A stretch of 64,000 nt of DNA from AP-16 sp963755055 (lineage in GTDB: Bacteria > Pseudomonadota > Alphaproteobacteria > Rhizobiales > Xanthobacteraceae). Location: contig CAVWIS010000020.1 of assembly GCA_963755055.1 (NCBI GenBank), forward strand, positions 186,001 to 250,000, in the 5' to 3' direction. Position 1 is the stretch's first letter. Each line of letters opens with the position of its first letter. The notes below the pieces were generated by a model, which was given only the letters and a program-made list of their open reading frames with translations, made no database searches and was not told where the DNA came from. Positions 51,640 to 60,675 of this stretch are shown one piece after another. The translations under genes were made by a program, and so were the position numbers.

Positions 51640-54600
51640 TCAGCTCTTGTCGCGGGCGAAGCGGCGCGCCCACCAGCCCGTGCGCCGGGGCTGGTCGGAC
51701 GGTTCCGCTGCCGGGGCTGCAGCAGGCGGCGGCTCCGGCCGGGAAGGCTCCGCGACCGGGCGCTCGGCGAGCCCTGCGCTCTCGGCGCCAGGCGCCGGGA
51801 CCGCGGAGGACGCCTCGCCGACATAGACCGGTGCCGGCTCGCGGATGGTCGAGCGACGGCGCGGTGGCGCGCTTTCGGCCGGTCGCTCCTCCGCCGGCGC
51901 CGCCAGCATATCCTGGGCGACGGGTTCCGGTCGCTCCACCGCCGGCGCCGCCAGCACGTCGTGGGCGACGGGTTCCGGCCGGGCCGGCTCGACGGTCGGC
52001 GGTCGGTCGAGATCCGCAACCGCGACGTGAATCTCGGGCTCGAACGGCGCGGCCTCGGGCGCCGTTCTGACGGCCCCCGGCGGCTCCCGGTCCGCGTCGT
52101 CTGATGCTGGGCCGGGTGTGAATTCATCGCCCGGCAAAACCTCGCTCGCATGCTCGCCGGGCAGCGCCGGTTGCTCGGCCTCGCCCTCGCGGCCGCGCCG
52201 GCGCCTGCCGCCGCGCCGTCCGCGCCGCCGGCGGCGCCGCTCGCTCTCGGTCTGCCCGTCGCCGTTGGTGCCCGGCGCGAAATCCTCGCCGGCCTCGGCG
52301 CCGGCATCGTCGGCAGCTTCCGCCAACTCCTCGGTCGCCAGAACGGGCGCGGCCGCCGCCTCGCCCGGTTGGTCGGGCCGCTCGCCGCGCGGCCGCCGCC
52401 GCCGGCGGCGTCGGCGCCTGCCGCCATTCTCGCCGGCCTCGCCGGGCTCGCCCGGCTGGGCCTCGCCGCGTTCGGCCTCGCCGGCGCCCACGGCCTCGTC
52501 CTCCATCGCCTCGGAAGCCTCCGGCGCCTCGGCCGTGTCCTCGATCTCCTCGTCCTCCAGATCGTCGTCGATGGCGGCCGCCACCGGCGGGGCGAGGGGT
52601 TGGGCCACCAGGGCGCGCGCCGCCTCCAGGGTCTGTACCTGCTCGCCGCGGTCGATCACGAACGGCTGCTGGCCGCCGATCGTGGCGTCGGCATTGATGG
52701 TGAGCGTGATGCGGAAGCGCTGCTCGAGCTCGCGCAGATGCGCCCGCTTGTGGTTGAGCACATAGAGCGCGACCTCGGAGCGGGTGCGCACGATCAGATT
52801 GTGCGTCGCGCCCTTGATCAGCATGTCCTCCAGCGTGCGCAGCAGCTGCAGCGTCACCGAGGACACCGAGCGGTTATGCCCGGTGCCGCCGCAATAGGGG
52901 CATTTCTCGGTCGAGCTTTCGAGCACGCTGGTGCGGATGCGCTGGCGCGACATTTCCAGCAGGCCGAAATGGGAGATGCGGCCGACCTGGATGCGCGCCC
53001 GGTCGTGCCGCAGGCATTCCTTCAGCCGGCGCTCGACCGCGCGGTTGTTGCGCTTCTCCTCCATGTCGATGAAGTCGATCACGATCAGCCCGGCGAGGTC
53101 GCGCAGACGCAGCTGCCTTGCGACCTCCTCCGATGCCTCGAGATTGGTCTTGAGCGCGGTGTCCTCGATGTGGTGCTCGCGGGTGGCGCGGCCCGAATTG
53201 ACGTCGATCGCCACCAGGGCCTCGGTCTGGTTGAGCACGATGTAGCCGCCGGAGCGCAATTGCACGGTCGGCGAGAACATGGCGTCGAGCTGGCTCTCGA
53301 TGCCGTAGCGGGTGAAGACCGGCGTCGGATCCTTGTAGGGCTTCACGTTCTTCGCATGGCTCGGCATGAGCATGCGCATGAATTCCTTGGCCTCCCGGTA
53401 GGCGTCGTCGCCGGCCACCACGACCTCGTCGATGTCCTTGTTGTAAAGATCGCGGATCGAGCGCTTGACCAGCGAGCCCTCCTCATAGACCAGCGTCGGC
53501 GCCGTCGAGTTCAGCGTCAGGTCGCGCACCGTCTCCCACACCCGGATCAGGTACTCGAAATCCCGCTTGATCTCCGCCTTGGTGCGGTTGGCGCCGGCGG
53601 TGCGCAGGATCACGCCCATGCCGTCCGGCACCTCGAGATCCTGGGCGACGGTCTTCAGGCGCTTGCGGTCGAGCGCGCTGGTGATCTTCCGGCTGATGCC
53701 GCCGCCGCGCGCCGTGTTGGGCATCAGCACCGAGTAGCGGCCGGCGAGCGACAGATAGCTGGTGAGCGCCGCGCCCTTGGTACCGCGCTCCTCCTTGACC
53801 ACCTGGACCAGCATGATCTGACGGCGCTTGATGACTTCCTGGATCTTGTACTGCCGGCGCAGCCGCGGCATGCGCTCCGGCACCTCCTCCATGGCGTCGC
53901 CGCCGCCGACCAATTCGACGACCTCTTCCTCGTCGTCGGCTTCCCCATCGTCGAGCGCCGCCCCGTTCTCGCCGTCGCCGTGCTCGGCGTCGTGGCGATC
54001 GGTGTCGCCGTGGGCCGCGGCCGACCCGCTGTCGCCGTTCCCGCCGGTCGCCGTCACTGCCTCGGAGGCCTCGTCGGCCACCGCGGCGTGGCCGGGCTCG
54101 GCAGACCGCGGCCCGGTCTCGTCGGCGCGCTCGGATTCACTCTCGCCGGCGGCCGGCTCGAGCGCCGGCGTCCACGAGCCGGTCTCCGTAATGGTGTCCG
54201 CCTCGGCCTCGATGGCGTCGGTCGCTGTGTGGCGGTCGTGGTCCTCATGCGCCCGGTTCACGCTGTCCATCGGCGCGTGCTCGCCGCCGTGATCGCCGTT
54301 CCCGCCGGTTTCGATCTCCTCGATCTCGGCCTCGGCGGGCGCTCGCCTCACGTCGTCCGCGGAGCTCGCGGCGCGGCTGCGCGCCTGATGGCGGCGGCCG
54401 GCGCGCCGGTCGACCTCGGCGTCGGCAGCGCGGTGGGCGCGCTCCTCCTCGGCGATCAGCGCCTGACGGTCGGCGACCGGGATCTGGTAATAGTCGGGAT
54501 GAATTTCGCTGAACGCCAGGAATCCGTGGCGGTTCCCGCCGTAATCCACGAACGCGGCCTGCAGCGACGGCTCGACCCGCGTCACCTTGGCGAGATAGAT

Positions 54601-54723
54601 ATTGCCTCTCAGCTGCCGGCGGCTTGCCAACTCGAAATCGAATTCCTCGACGCGGTTGCCGCGGAGGACGACCACGCGGGTTTCCTCCGGGTGGGTTGCG
54701 TCGATGAGCATCTTGTTGGCCAT
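51640..54723 (-). CDS. rne: Ribonuclease E (Rne/Rng family)
   Basis: 1027 residues from ATG 54723 (the only start with the family N terminus MANKMLIDATHPEETRVVVL). S1 domain strands: NIYLAKVTRVEPSLQAAFVD, YGGNRHGFLAFSEIHPDYY. Between about residues 85 and 285 is a long acidic, Glu/Asp/His-rich insertion inside the S1 domain. Then QEVIKRRQIMLVQVVKEERG, catalytic Mg-binding Asp in LVAIDVNSGRAT and IVIDFIDMEEKRNNR, and the Zn-link CPYCGGTGH. The C-terminal 350 residues are disordered with Arg-rich blocks (GRRRRRRRRRP; SERRRRRRGRRGGRR) that bind RNA, and a basic end WWARRFARDKS. Initiates mRNA decay and rRNA/tRNA processing; scaffolds the degradosome. Confidence 0.97.
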   Translation of the reverse strand: MANKMLIDATHPEETRVVVLRGNRVEEFDFELASRRQLRGNIYLAKVTRVEPSLQAAFVDYGGNRHGFLAFSEIHPDYYQIPVADRQALIAEEERAHRAADAEVDRRAGRRHQARSRAASSADDVRRAPAEAEIEEIETGGNGDHGGEHAPMDSVNRAHEDHDRHTATDAIEAEADTITETGSWTPALEPAAGESESERADETGPRSAEPGHAAVADEASEAVTATGGNGDSGSAAAHGDTDRHDAEHGDGENGAALDDGEADDEEEVVELVGGGDAMEEVPERMPRLRRQYKIQEVIKRRQIMLVQVVKEERGTKGAALTSYLSLAGRYSVLMPNTARGGGISRKITSALDRKRLKTVAQDLEVPDGMGVILRTAGANRTKAEIKRDFEYLIRVWETVRDLTLNSTAPTLVYEEGSLVKRSIRDLYNKDIDEVVVAGDDAYREAKEFMRMLMPSHAKNVKPYKDPTPVFTRYGIESQLDAMFSPTVQLRSGGYIVLNQTEALVAIDVNSGRATREHHIEDTALKTNLEASEEVARQLRLRDLAGLIVIDFIDMEEKRNNRAVERRLKECLRHDRARIQVGRISHFGLLEMSRQRIRTSVLESSTEKCPYCGGTGHNRSVSSVTLQLLRTLEDMLIKGATHNLIVRTRSEVALYVLNHKRAHLRELEQRFRITLTINADATIGGQQPFVIDRGEQVQTLEAARALVAQPLAPPVAAAIDDDLEDEEIEDTAEAPEASEAMEDEAVGAGEAERGEAQPGEPGEAGENGGRRRRRRRRRPRGERPDQPGEAAAAPVLATEELAEAADDAGAEAGEDFAPGTNGDGQTESERRRRRRGRRGGRRRRGREGEAEQPALPGEHASEVLPGDEFTPGPASDDADREPPGAVRTAPEAAPFEPEIHVAVADLDRPPTVEPARPEPVAHDVLAAPAVERPEPVAQDMLAAPAEERPAESAPPRRRSTIREPAPVYVGEASSAVPAPGAESAGLAERPVAEPSRPEPPPAAAPAAEPSDQPRRTGWWARRFARDKS

Positions 54724-55502
54724 TGATCGGTCTTTCTGCGGCGGGCCGACTTTGGCGGCCCGAGCGGCGCACGGTTTGCGACGCCTGGGCGCTGCGCAAG
54801 AGGCGCGCCGAAATGAGGGTGGAACGGACGGTCCGAGGAGCAACGCATGGGCGTGATGACGATCGGGCAGGCGATCCGCTGCGCGCGCCTCGGTTGGGCG
54901 CCAGAGCGGAAATCGCGTGCGAACTCAACTGGTTGACGGTAGATTGTGGTCGCCGTGCAGAGCGTCGCCATGCAACCACCTGCACCGTGCGGCAAAGACC
55001 CGCGAGGGTGCACCCGGTCCATGTATCGCGCCTTGCGCATATCCTTTGACCTGTGGGGCGACAGCCGTGGAGCCGCCGCAGCTTCTCTGCTTACGGTTTC
55101 GCCCGCCGGGCATGCGGTATTCCGCAGGCAGGCGCGCGTTCCGGCTCGTGAAGGGCATCGGCTGGTTCCGCCCGCCCCCCTGATCACGGATCATGGGGCT
55201 GCGCCATTCGGCGGCGGGAGGGCCTGGCCGCCGGCCGCTCCGTCTCCCGCAGCGCGAGCGAGCTTTAGGCGGGCCGGATGCCCAAAACGGCGAATCCGGA
55301 ACTCTGAACCGTCAGCAGAAACCTTCTTAGGGCCCCGCGCCCACCTTGGCAAGGTATGCGCGAAGTCCGGCCCGTGAACCACCCCGCTTCATCGGGCGTT
55401 ACGGTTTCGCCACATTTTACGGGCGATCGTGTCGGCCGGTTTAAGTCGCGATTAACCACGCCCGCCTAATGGAGTAGGACGGGGGAAACGCCGAGGAAGC
55501 CC
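54724..55502. other. 779-base divergent control region of rne and the amidase
   Basis: No frame has convincing coding character. The long rne leader fits the known autoregulation of RNase E through its 5' UTR in other proteobacteria, but I could not define a conserved hairpin. The last 60 bases before 55503 have lower GC (GGTTTAAGTCGCGATTAACC) and probably contain the amidase promoter. Nothing else recognised. Confidence 0.45.
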
Positions 55503-56753
55503 GTGAGATTCTGCGCCATCAGCGTCATGTTCGCTTTGTGCGCGGCCGTGGTCGGCGGCGCACCCGCGGCAGCGCTCGATCGCGGGCCGGTCCGCCCGCC
55601 GGACGGCTTTCCGCTGGCCACCGATGCCCGCCTCGGCGGCGACGAGACGCGGACGCGCTTCATCGTCGACCTCAGCCGGACGGTCGATCTCACTGCCTTC
55701 ACGCTCGCCGACCCTTACCGCGTGGTCGTCGACCTCCCGCAGATCACCTTCCAACTGCCGCAGCGGGCCGGGGAGAGCGGTCGGGGCCTCGTCAAGGCGT
55801 TTCGCTTCGGCCTGGTCATGCAGGGCGGCTCGCGCATCGTGATCGACGCGACCGGACCGGTCCGGGTCGACAAGGCTTTCGTGCTCGAGCCGATGGACGG
55901 GCAGCCGGCCCGCCTCGTCCTCGATCTCGTCCCGATCGACCGCGAGACTTTTCTGCGCACGCTGGCGCTGGAGGGCCGGTCGCGCCGAAGCGAGGCGCCG
56001 GCCAGGGGCGATCGCGACCGCACCGCGAGACCCGGCGACCAGCGGCCGCTGGTCGTGATCGATCCCGGTCACGGCGGCCTCGACACCGGGACGCATGCGG
56101 CGAGCGGCGAGACCGAGAAGGTGATCGTTCTCGAATTCTCTCTTCAGTTGCGCGACAAGCTGGAAAAGTCCGGCAAGTACCGGGTGCTGATGACGCGGAG
56201 CGACGACCGTTTCGTGCCGCTGGCCGAGCGCGTCCGCCTGGCGCGCTCCGGACAGGCCGCCCTGTTCGTCTCGATCCACGCCGACGCGCTGGCTCATCGC
56301 GATTCGGAGGCTCGCGGCGCAACCATCTATACGCTCTCGGAAACCGCCTCGGATGCCGAGGCGGCGCGGCTCGCCGAGACGGAGAACCGGGCCGACGTGA
56401 TCGCCGGCGTCGATCTCAGCTCCGAGCCCGACGACGTCGCCGACATCCTGATCGATCTTGCCCAGCGCGAGACCAAGTCGTTCTCGGCGCATTTCGCCCG
56501 GACGCTGGCGGGCGAGCTCAAGCTGGCGGCGCGGCTGCACAAGCATCCGCTCAAGTCCGCCGGGTTCCGTGTGCTCAAGGCCCCGGACGTTCCCTCGGTG
56601 CTCATCGAGCTCGGCTATGTGACCAACCACGACGACCTGAAACTGTTGACCTCGGAGGCGTGGCGGTCGCGGGCGACCGAGTCGATCGTCCAGGCGGTCC
56701 ACACGTTCTTCACCACGCGGCTGGCCGGCGCCGCCGCGGCGGTGCGCGACTAG
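55503..56753 (+). CDS. N-acetylmuramoyl-L-alanine amidase (AmiC type)
   Basis: 416 residues from GTG 55503 with GAGGAAG before it; ATG 55527 is an alternative. Signal peptide SVMFALCAAVVGGAPAAA, AMIN domain (about 40-150: TRFIVDLSRTVDLTAFTLAD, YRVVVDLPQITFQLP) for peptidoglycan/septum targeting, linker, then Amidase_3 domain: Zn His in LVVIDPGHGGLDTGTHA, Glu in TEKVIVLEFSLQL, His in LFVSIHADALAHRD, and catalytic Glu in VLIELGYVTNHDDL. Cleaves the stem peptide from MurNAc for daughter cell separation. Followed by the PBP1A gene in the common alphaproteobacterial pair. Confidence 0.96.
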   Translation: MRFCAISVMFALCAAVVGGAPAAALDRGPVRPPDGFPLATDARLGGDETRTRFIVDLSRTVDLTAFTLADPYRVVVDLPQITFQLPQRAGESGRGLVKAFRFGLVMQGGSRIVIDATGPVRVDKAFVLEPMDGQPARLVLDLVPIDRETFLRTLALEGRSRRSEAPARGDRDRTARPGDQRPLVVIDPGHGGLDTGTHAASGETEKVIVLEFSLQLRDKLEKSGKYRVLMTRSDDRFVPLAERVRLARSGQAALFVSIHADALAHRDSEARGATIYTLSETASDAEAARLAETENRADVIAGVDLSSEPDDVADILIDLAQRETKSFSAHFARTLAGELKLAARLHKHPLKSAGFRVLKAPDVPSVLIELGYVTNHDDLKLLTSEAWRSRATESIVQAVHTFFTTRLAGAAAAVRD

Positions 56754-56942
56754 CGGGTGAAGGATTGCCATGAGCCGCCGGCCTCAGTTTGACCACAAAA
56801 CGGCGCGACGAAATCAGCTAGCTGCGCCGCAAACAGGCTTCCGACCGACGATGATCGCAACGCCGGCCGGTCGGATGTAATGTTCCGTCGATAACACCAG
56901 ATTCGCCGTCGCTCCGGATACCGGCGCCTCGGCGGGAAGGCC

Positions 56943-59414
56943 ATGATGAGGCTGTTGCTGCGCTTCTTCGGATTTCTGTTCGCGGCGGGGACGATCGTGT
57001 TCCTGGTCGCCATCATCGGCATTGCGGGCCTGCTCTGGCACTATTCGAAGGACCTCCCGGACTATTCGCAGCTGCAGGACTACGAGCCCCCGGTGATGAC
57101 GCGGGTGCACGCCTCCGACGGCGCGCTGCTCGCCGAGTATGCCAGCCAGCGACGGCTCTACCTGCCGATCCAGGCGATCCCCAAGCTCCTCACCCATGCG
57201 TTCATCGCCGCCGAGGACAAGAACTTCTACGACCACGGCGGCCTGGATTTTTCCGGCATCGCCCGCGCGGTCGTTCTCTACCTGCAGAATTTCGGCTCGA
57301 ACCGCCGGCCGCAGGGCGCCTCGACCATCACCCAGCAGGTCGCCAAGAACTTTCTCTTGACCAACGAGGTCTCGTTCCAGCGCAAGGTCAAGGAGGCATT
57401 GCTGTCGCTGCGCATCGAGCGCACCTACACCAAGGACAAGATCCTCGAGCTCTACCTCAACGAGATCTATCTCGGCTTCAGCGCCTACGGCGTGGCCGCC
57501 GCCTCGCTGCTCTATTTCGACAAGTCGGTGCACGAGCTCACCATCGCGGAAACCGCCTATCTGGCGGCGCTGCCCAAGGCGCCCAACAACTATCACCCGT
57601 TCCGCCAGCGCGAGCGTGCGCTCGAGCGCCGCAACTACGTGATCGACCGCATGGTCGAGGACCGCTACATCTCGGCGCAGGACGGCGAGAAGGCCAAGAA
57701 GGAGCCGCTCAACGTTACCCAGCGGCCGACCGGGGCCCATATCTTCGCCGCCGAATATTTCGCCGAGGAGGTGAGGCGGGAGATCTACGAGCGCTACGGC
57801 GAGAAGAAGCTCTACGAGGGCGGGCTGTCGGTGCGCACCACGCTCGACCCGAAGATGCAGGTCATGGCGCGCAAGGCGCTGGCCGACGGCCTGGTGAAAT
57901 ACGACGAGGCGCAAGGGTTCCGCGGCGCGATCACCAAGCTCGACATCTCGGGCGACTGGGGCGTCAAGCTCGCCGACGTCAAATCGTATTCCGACGTGGC
58001 GCCGTGGCACCTCGCCGTGGTGCTGGAGACCAGCGATCAGTCGGCGCGCATCGGCCTGCAGCCGGGGCGCGAGCCGGGCGGCGTCCTCTCGAAGGAGCGC
58101 CAGGTGGGCATCGTGGCGCTCGACGGGGTGAAGTGGGCCAAGCCCGCCGCTGGACACGATCGCTTCAAGAACATCCAGAAGGTCAGCCAGGTGCTGCAGC
58201 CGGGCGACGTCGTCTATGTCGAGCCGAGCAACAAGGAGGCCAGCCAGTACCGGCTGCGCCAGTTCCCCGAAGTGTCCGGCGCCATCGTGGCGATGGACCC
58301 GTGGACCGGCCGCGTGCTCGCCATGGTCGGCGGCTTCTCCTTCGATCAGAGCCAGTTCAACCGGGCGACCCAGGCGCTGCGCCAGCCCGGCTCCGCGTTC
58401 AAGCCGCTGGTCTACGCCGCCGCCCTCGACAACGGCTACACGCCGTCCACCGTGGTGATGGACGCGCCGCTCGAGGTCGACCAGGGCGCCGGCATCGCGG
58501 CGTGGCGGCCGGAGAATTACGGCGGCAAGTTCTACGGGCCGAAGACGCTTCGGTTCGGCATCGAGCTGTCGCGCAACGTGATGACGGTGCGGCTCGCCCA
58601 GGACGTCGGCATGCCGCTGATCGCCGAATATGCCAAGCGGTTCGGCGTCTATGACGACCTGCCGCCCTATCTGTCCTTCGCGCTCGGCGCCGGCGAGACC
58701 ACGGTGCTGCGCATGGTCGCCGCCTACTCGATGTTCGCCGACGGCGGCAAGCGCATCAAGCCGACGCTGATCGACCGCATCCAGGACCGCTACGGCCATA
58801 CCATCTACCGGCACGACGAGCGCGAGTGCCGCGGCTGCGACGCCGAGGCCTGGAAGAACCAGGTCGAGCCGACATTGCTCGACCGGCGCGAGCAGGTGAT
58901 CGACCCGATGACCGCCTACCAGGTCACCTCGATGCTGGAAGGCGTGGTCCAGCGCGGCACCGCCACGGTGCTGAGGGAGGTCGGCAAGCCGGTCGCCGGC
59001 AAGACCGGCACCACCAACGAGTCGAAAGACGTGTGGTTCGTCGGCTACACGCCGGACCTCGCCATCGGCGTCTATGTCGGCTTCGACAAGCCCAGGACCC
59101 TCGGCCGCAGCGAGACCGGCGGTCACGTCTCGGCACCGATCGTGCGCGACTTCCTGAAGATGGCGCTGGCCGACAAGCCCGCCGTGCAGTTCCGCACGCC
59201 GGTCGGCATCAAGCTGATCCGCGTCGAGGCGGCGACCGGGTTGCGCGCCGGCCCCGGCAGCACCGGCAACATCATCATCGAGGCCTTCAAGCCCGGCACC
59301 GCCCCGCCCGACAACTACTCGATCGTCGGCTACACGGATTCCGACGGCCGGCCGCTCGCGGTGTCGCCCGACGCCGACCGTGCCGTGCGCAGCGGAACCG
59401 GCGGGCTCTATTGA
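56943..59414 (+). CDS. mrcA: Penicillin-binding protein 1A
   Basis: 823 residues. Short cytoplasmic tail, TM helix (FLFAAGTIVFLVAIIGIAGL), then GT51 transglycosylase domain: E91 in FIAAEDKNFYDHGGLDFSGI, QGASTITQQVAKNF, RIERTYTKDKILELYLNEIY, LGFSAYGVAAASLLYF. An OB-like domain follows (about 330-420) and the transpeptidase domain: S484 in RQPGSAFKPLVYAA (SxxK), SRN in IELSRNVMTVRLAQD, KTGT in VAGKTGTTNESKDVW. Polymerises and cross-links peptidoglycan. Standard length. 189 bases after the amidase gene. Confidence 0.97.
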   Translation: MMRLLLRFFGFLFAAGTIVFLVAIIGIAGLLWHYSKDLPDYSQLQDYEPPVMTRVHASDGALLAEYASQRRLYLPIQAIPKLLTHAFIAAEDKNFYDHGGLDFSGIARAVVLYLQNFGSNRRPQGASTITQQVAKNFLLTNEVSFQRKVKEALLSLRIERTYTKDKILELYLNEIYLGFSAYGVAAASLLYFDKSVHELTIAETAYLAALPKAPNNYHPFRQRERALERRNYVIDRMVEDRYISAQDGEKAKKEPLNVTQRPTGAHIFAAEYFAEEVRREIYERYGEKKLYEGGLSVRTTLDPKMQVMARKALADGLVKYDEAQGFRGAITKLDISGDWGVKLADVKSYSDVAPWHLAVVLETSDQSARIGLQPGREPGGVLSKERQVGIVALDGVKWAKPAAGHDRFKNIQKVSQVLQPGDVVYVEPSNKEASQYRLRQFPEVSGAIVAMDPWTGRVLAMVGGFSFDQSQFNRATQALRQPGSAFKPLVYAAALDNGYTPSTVVMDAPLEVDQGAGIAAWRPENYGGKFYGPKTLRFGIELSRNVMTVRLAQDVGMPLIAEYAKRFGVYDDLPPYLSFALGAGETTVLRMVAAYSMFADGGKRIKPTLIDRIQDRYGHTIYRHDERECRGCDAEAWKNQVEPTLLDRREQVIDPMTAYQVTSMLEGVVQRGTATVLREVGKPVAGKTGTTNESKDVWFVGYTPDLAIGVYVGFDKPRTLGRSETGGHVSAPIVRDFLKMALADKPAVQFRTPVGIKLIRVEAATGLRAGPGSTGNIIIEAFKPGTAPPDNYSIVGYTDSDGRPLAVSPDADRAVRSGTGGLY

Positions 59415-59513
59415 GGCGGCGAACGCCGTTGCGCAGCTTGACCGACATCGCTAACTAGCGGGTGACGTGAGCCGGCTGGACCCGATCCGTCGGCGAGAAG
59501 GATCGATGAGCCC

Positions 59514-60645
59514 ATGCGTGCCGAGACCCAGGCGGATATCGAGGCGATCAAGCAGTCTGCGGGACTGCTGAGGAGGCATCTTTGACTTCGACAAGTCGAA
59601 GGCGCGGCTGGCCGAGCTCAACCGCGAGGCCGAGGACCCCAATCTGTGGAACGACCAGGCGCGCGCGCAACGCCTGATGCGCGAGCGCACCGCGCTCGAG
59701 AACAGCCTCGACGCGATCGCCCATATCGAGCGCGAGCTCGACGACCAGATCACCATGATCGAGCTCGGCGAAGCCGAGAAGGACGCCAGGGTCGTCGCCG
59801 AGGCGGAGGCCGCGCTCAAGTCGCTCAAGGGCGAAGCGGCGCGCCACGAGCTCGAGGCGCTGCTGTCCGGCGAGGCCGATACCAATGACTCCTTCCTCGA
59901 GGTTCATGCCGGGGCCGGCGGCACCGAGAGCCAGGACTGGGCCAACATGCTGCTGCGCATGTATGTGCGCTGGGCCGAGCAGCACGGCTACAAGGTCGAG
60001 TATCTGGAGGAGACCCCGGGCGAGGAAGCCGGGCTAAAATCCGCCACCGTGCAGATCAAGGGCCACAACGCCTATGGCTGGCTGAAGAGCGAGAACGGCG
60101 TGCACCGGCTGGTGCGCATCTCGCCGTTCGACTCCAATGCCCGCCGCCACACCTCGTTCGCCAGCGTCAACGTCTATCCGGTGGTCGACGACCGCATCAT
60201 CATCGACATCAAGGAAGCCGACGTGCGCGTCGACACCATGCGTGCGGGCGGTGCCGGCGGGCAGCACGTCAACAAGACCGAGTCGGCGATCCGGCTCACC
60301 CACATCCCGACCAACATCGTCGTCATGTGCCAGAACGACCGCTCGCAGCATCGCAATCGCGCCCAGGCCTGGGACATGCTGCGCGCGCGGCTCTACGAGC
60401 GCGAGCTGAAGATCCGGGAGGCGCAGGCCGCCGCCGACCAGGCCGCCAAGACCGACATCGGCTGGGGCCACCAGATCCGTTCCTACGTGCTGCAGCCCTA
60501 TCAGATGGTGAAGGATCTGCGCACCGGCGTCACCTCGTCGAACCCGACCGGCGTGCTCGACGGCGACCTCGACGAGTTCATGGGCGCGGCGCTGGCGCAA
60601 AAGGCCTTCGGCGAGGAGCCGGAAGCGATCGAGGACGTGGAGTAG
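59514..60645 (+). CDS. prfB: Peptide chain release factor 2, programmed +1 frameshift
   Basis: ATG 59514 opens a 23-codon frame ending in CTT TGA; the +1 frame then continues DFDKSKARLAELNREAEDPN to 60645, 376 residues in all. Releases peptides at UGA/UAA codons. Tripeptide anticodon-like motif in RISPFDSNARRHTSF (SPF) and the peptidyl-hydrolysis motif in AGGAGGQHVNKTESAIRLTH (GGQ). The frameshift is the normal autoregulatory recoding and not an error (see the site entry). PBP1A lies 100 bases upstream. Confidence 0.97.
59571..59586 (+). promoter_or_regulatory. prfB programmed +1 frameshift site
   Basis: AGGAGG (59571-59576) acts as internal Shine-Dalgarno, then CAT, then the slippery CTT TGA C (59580-59586). 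Spacing of three bases between the SD and CTT equals that of E. coli prfB. When RF2 is scarce, the ribosome slips on CTT and reads GAC. Confidence 0.95.
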
Positions 60646-60675
60646 CGAGCGTTCCGGCGCCGGGGCGGCCGTGCT

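Noticed and set aside
52150..54726. An 858-codon plus-strand frame opposite rne
   Set aside because: Mirror of the RNase E codon pattern; no domain character.
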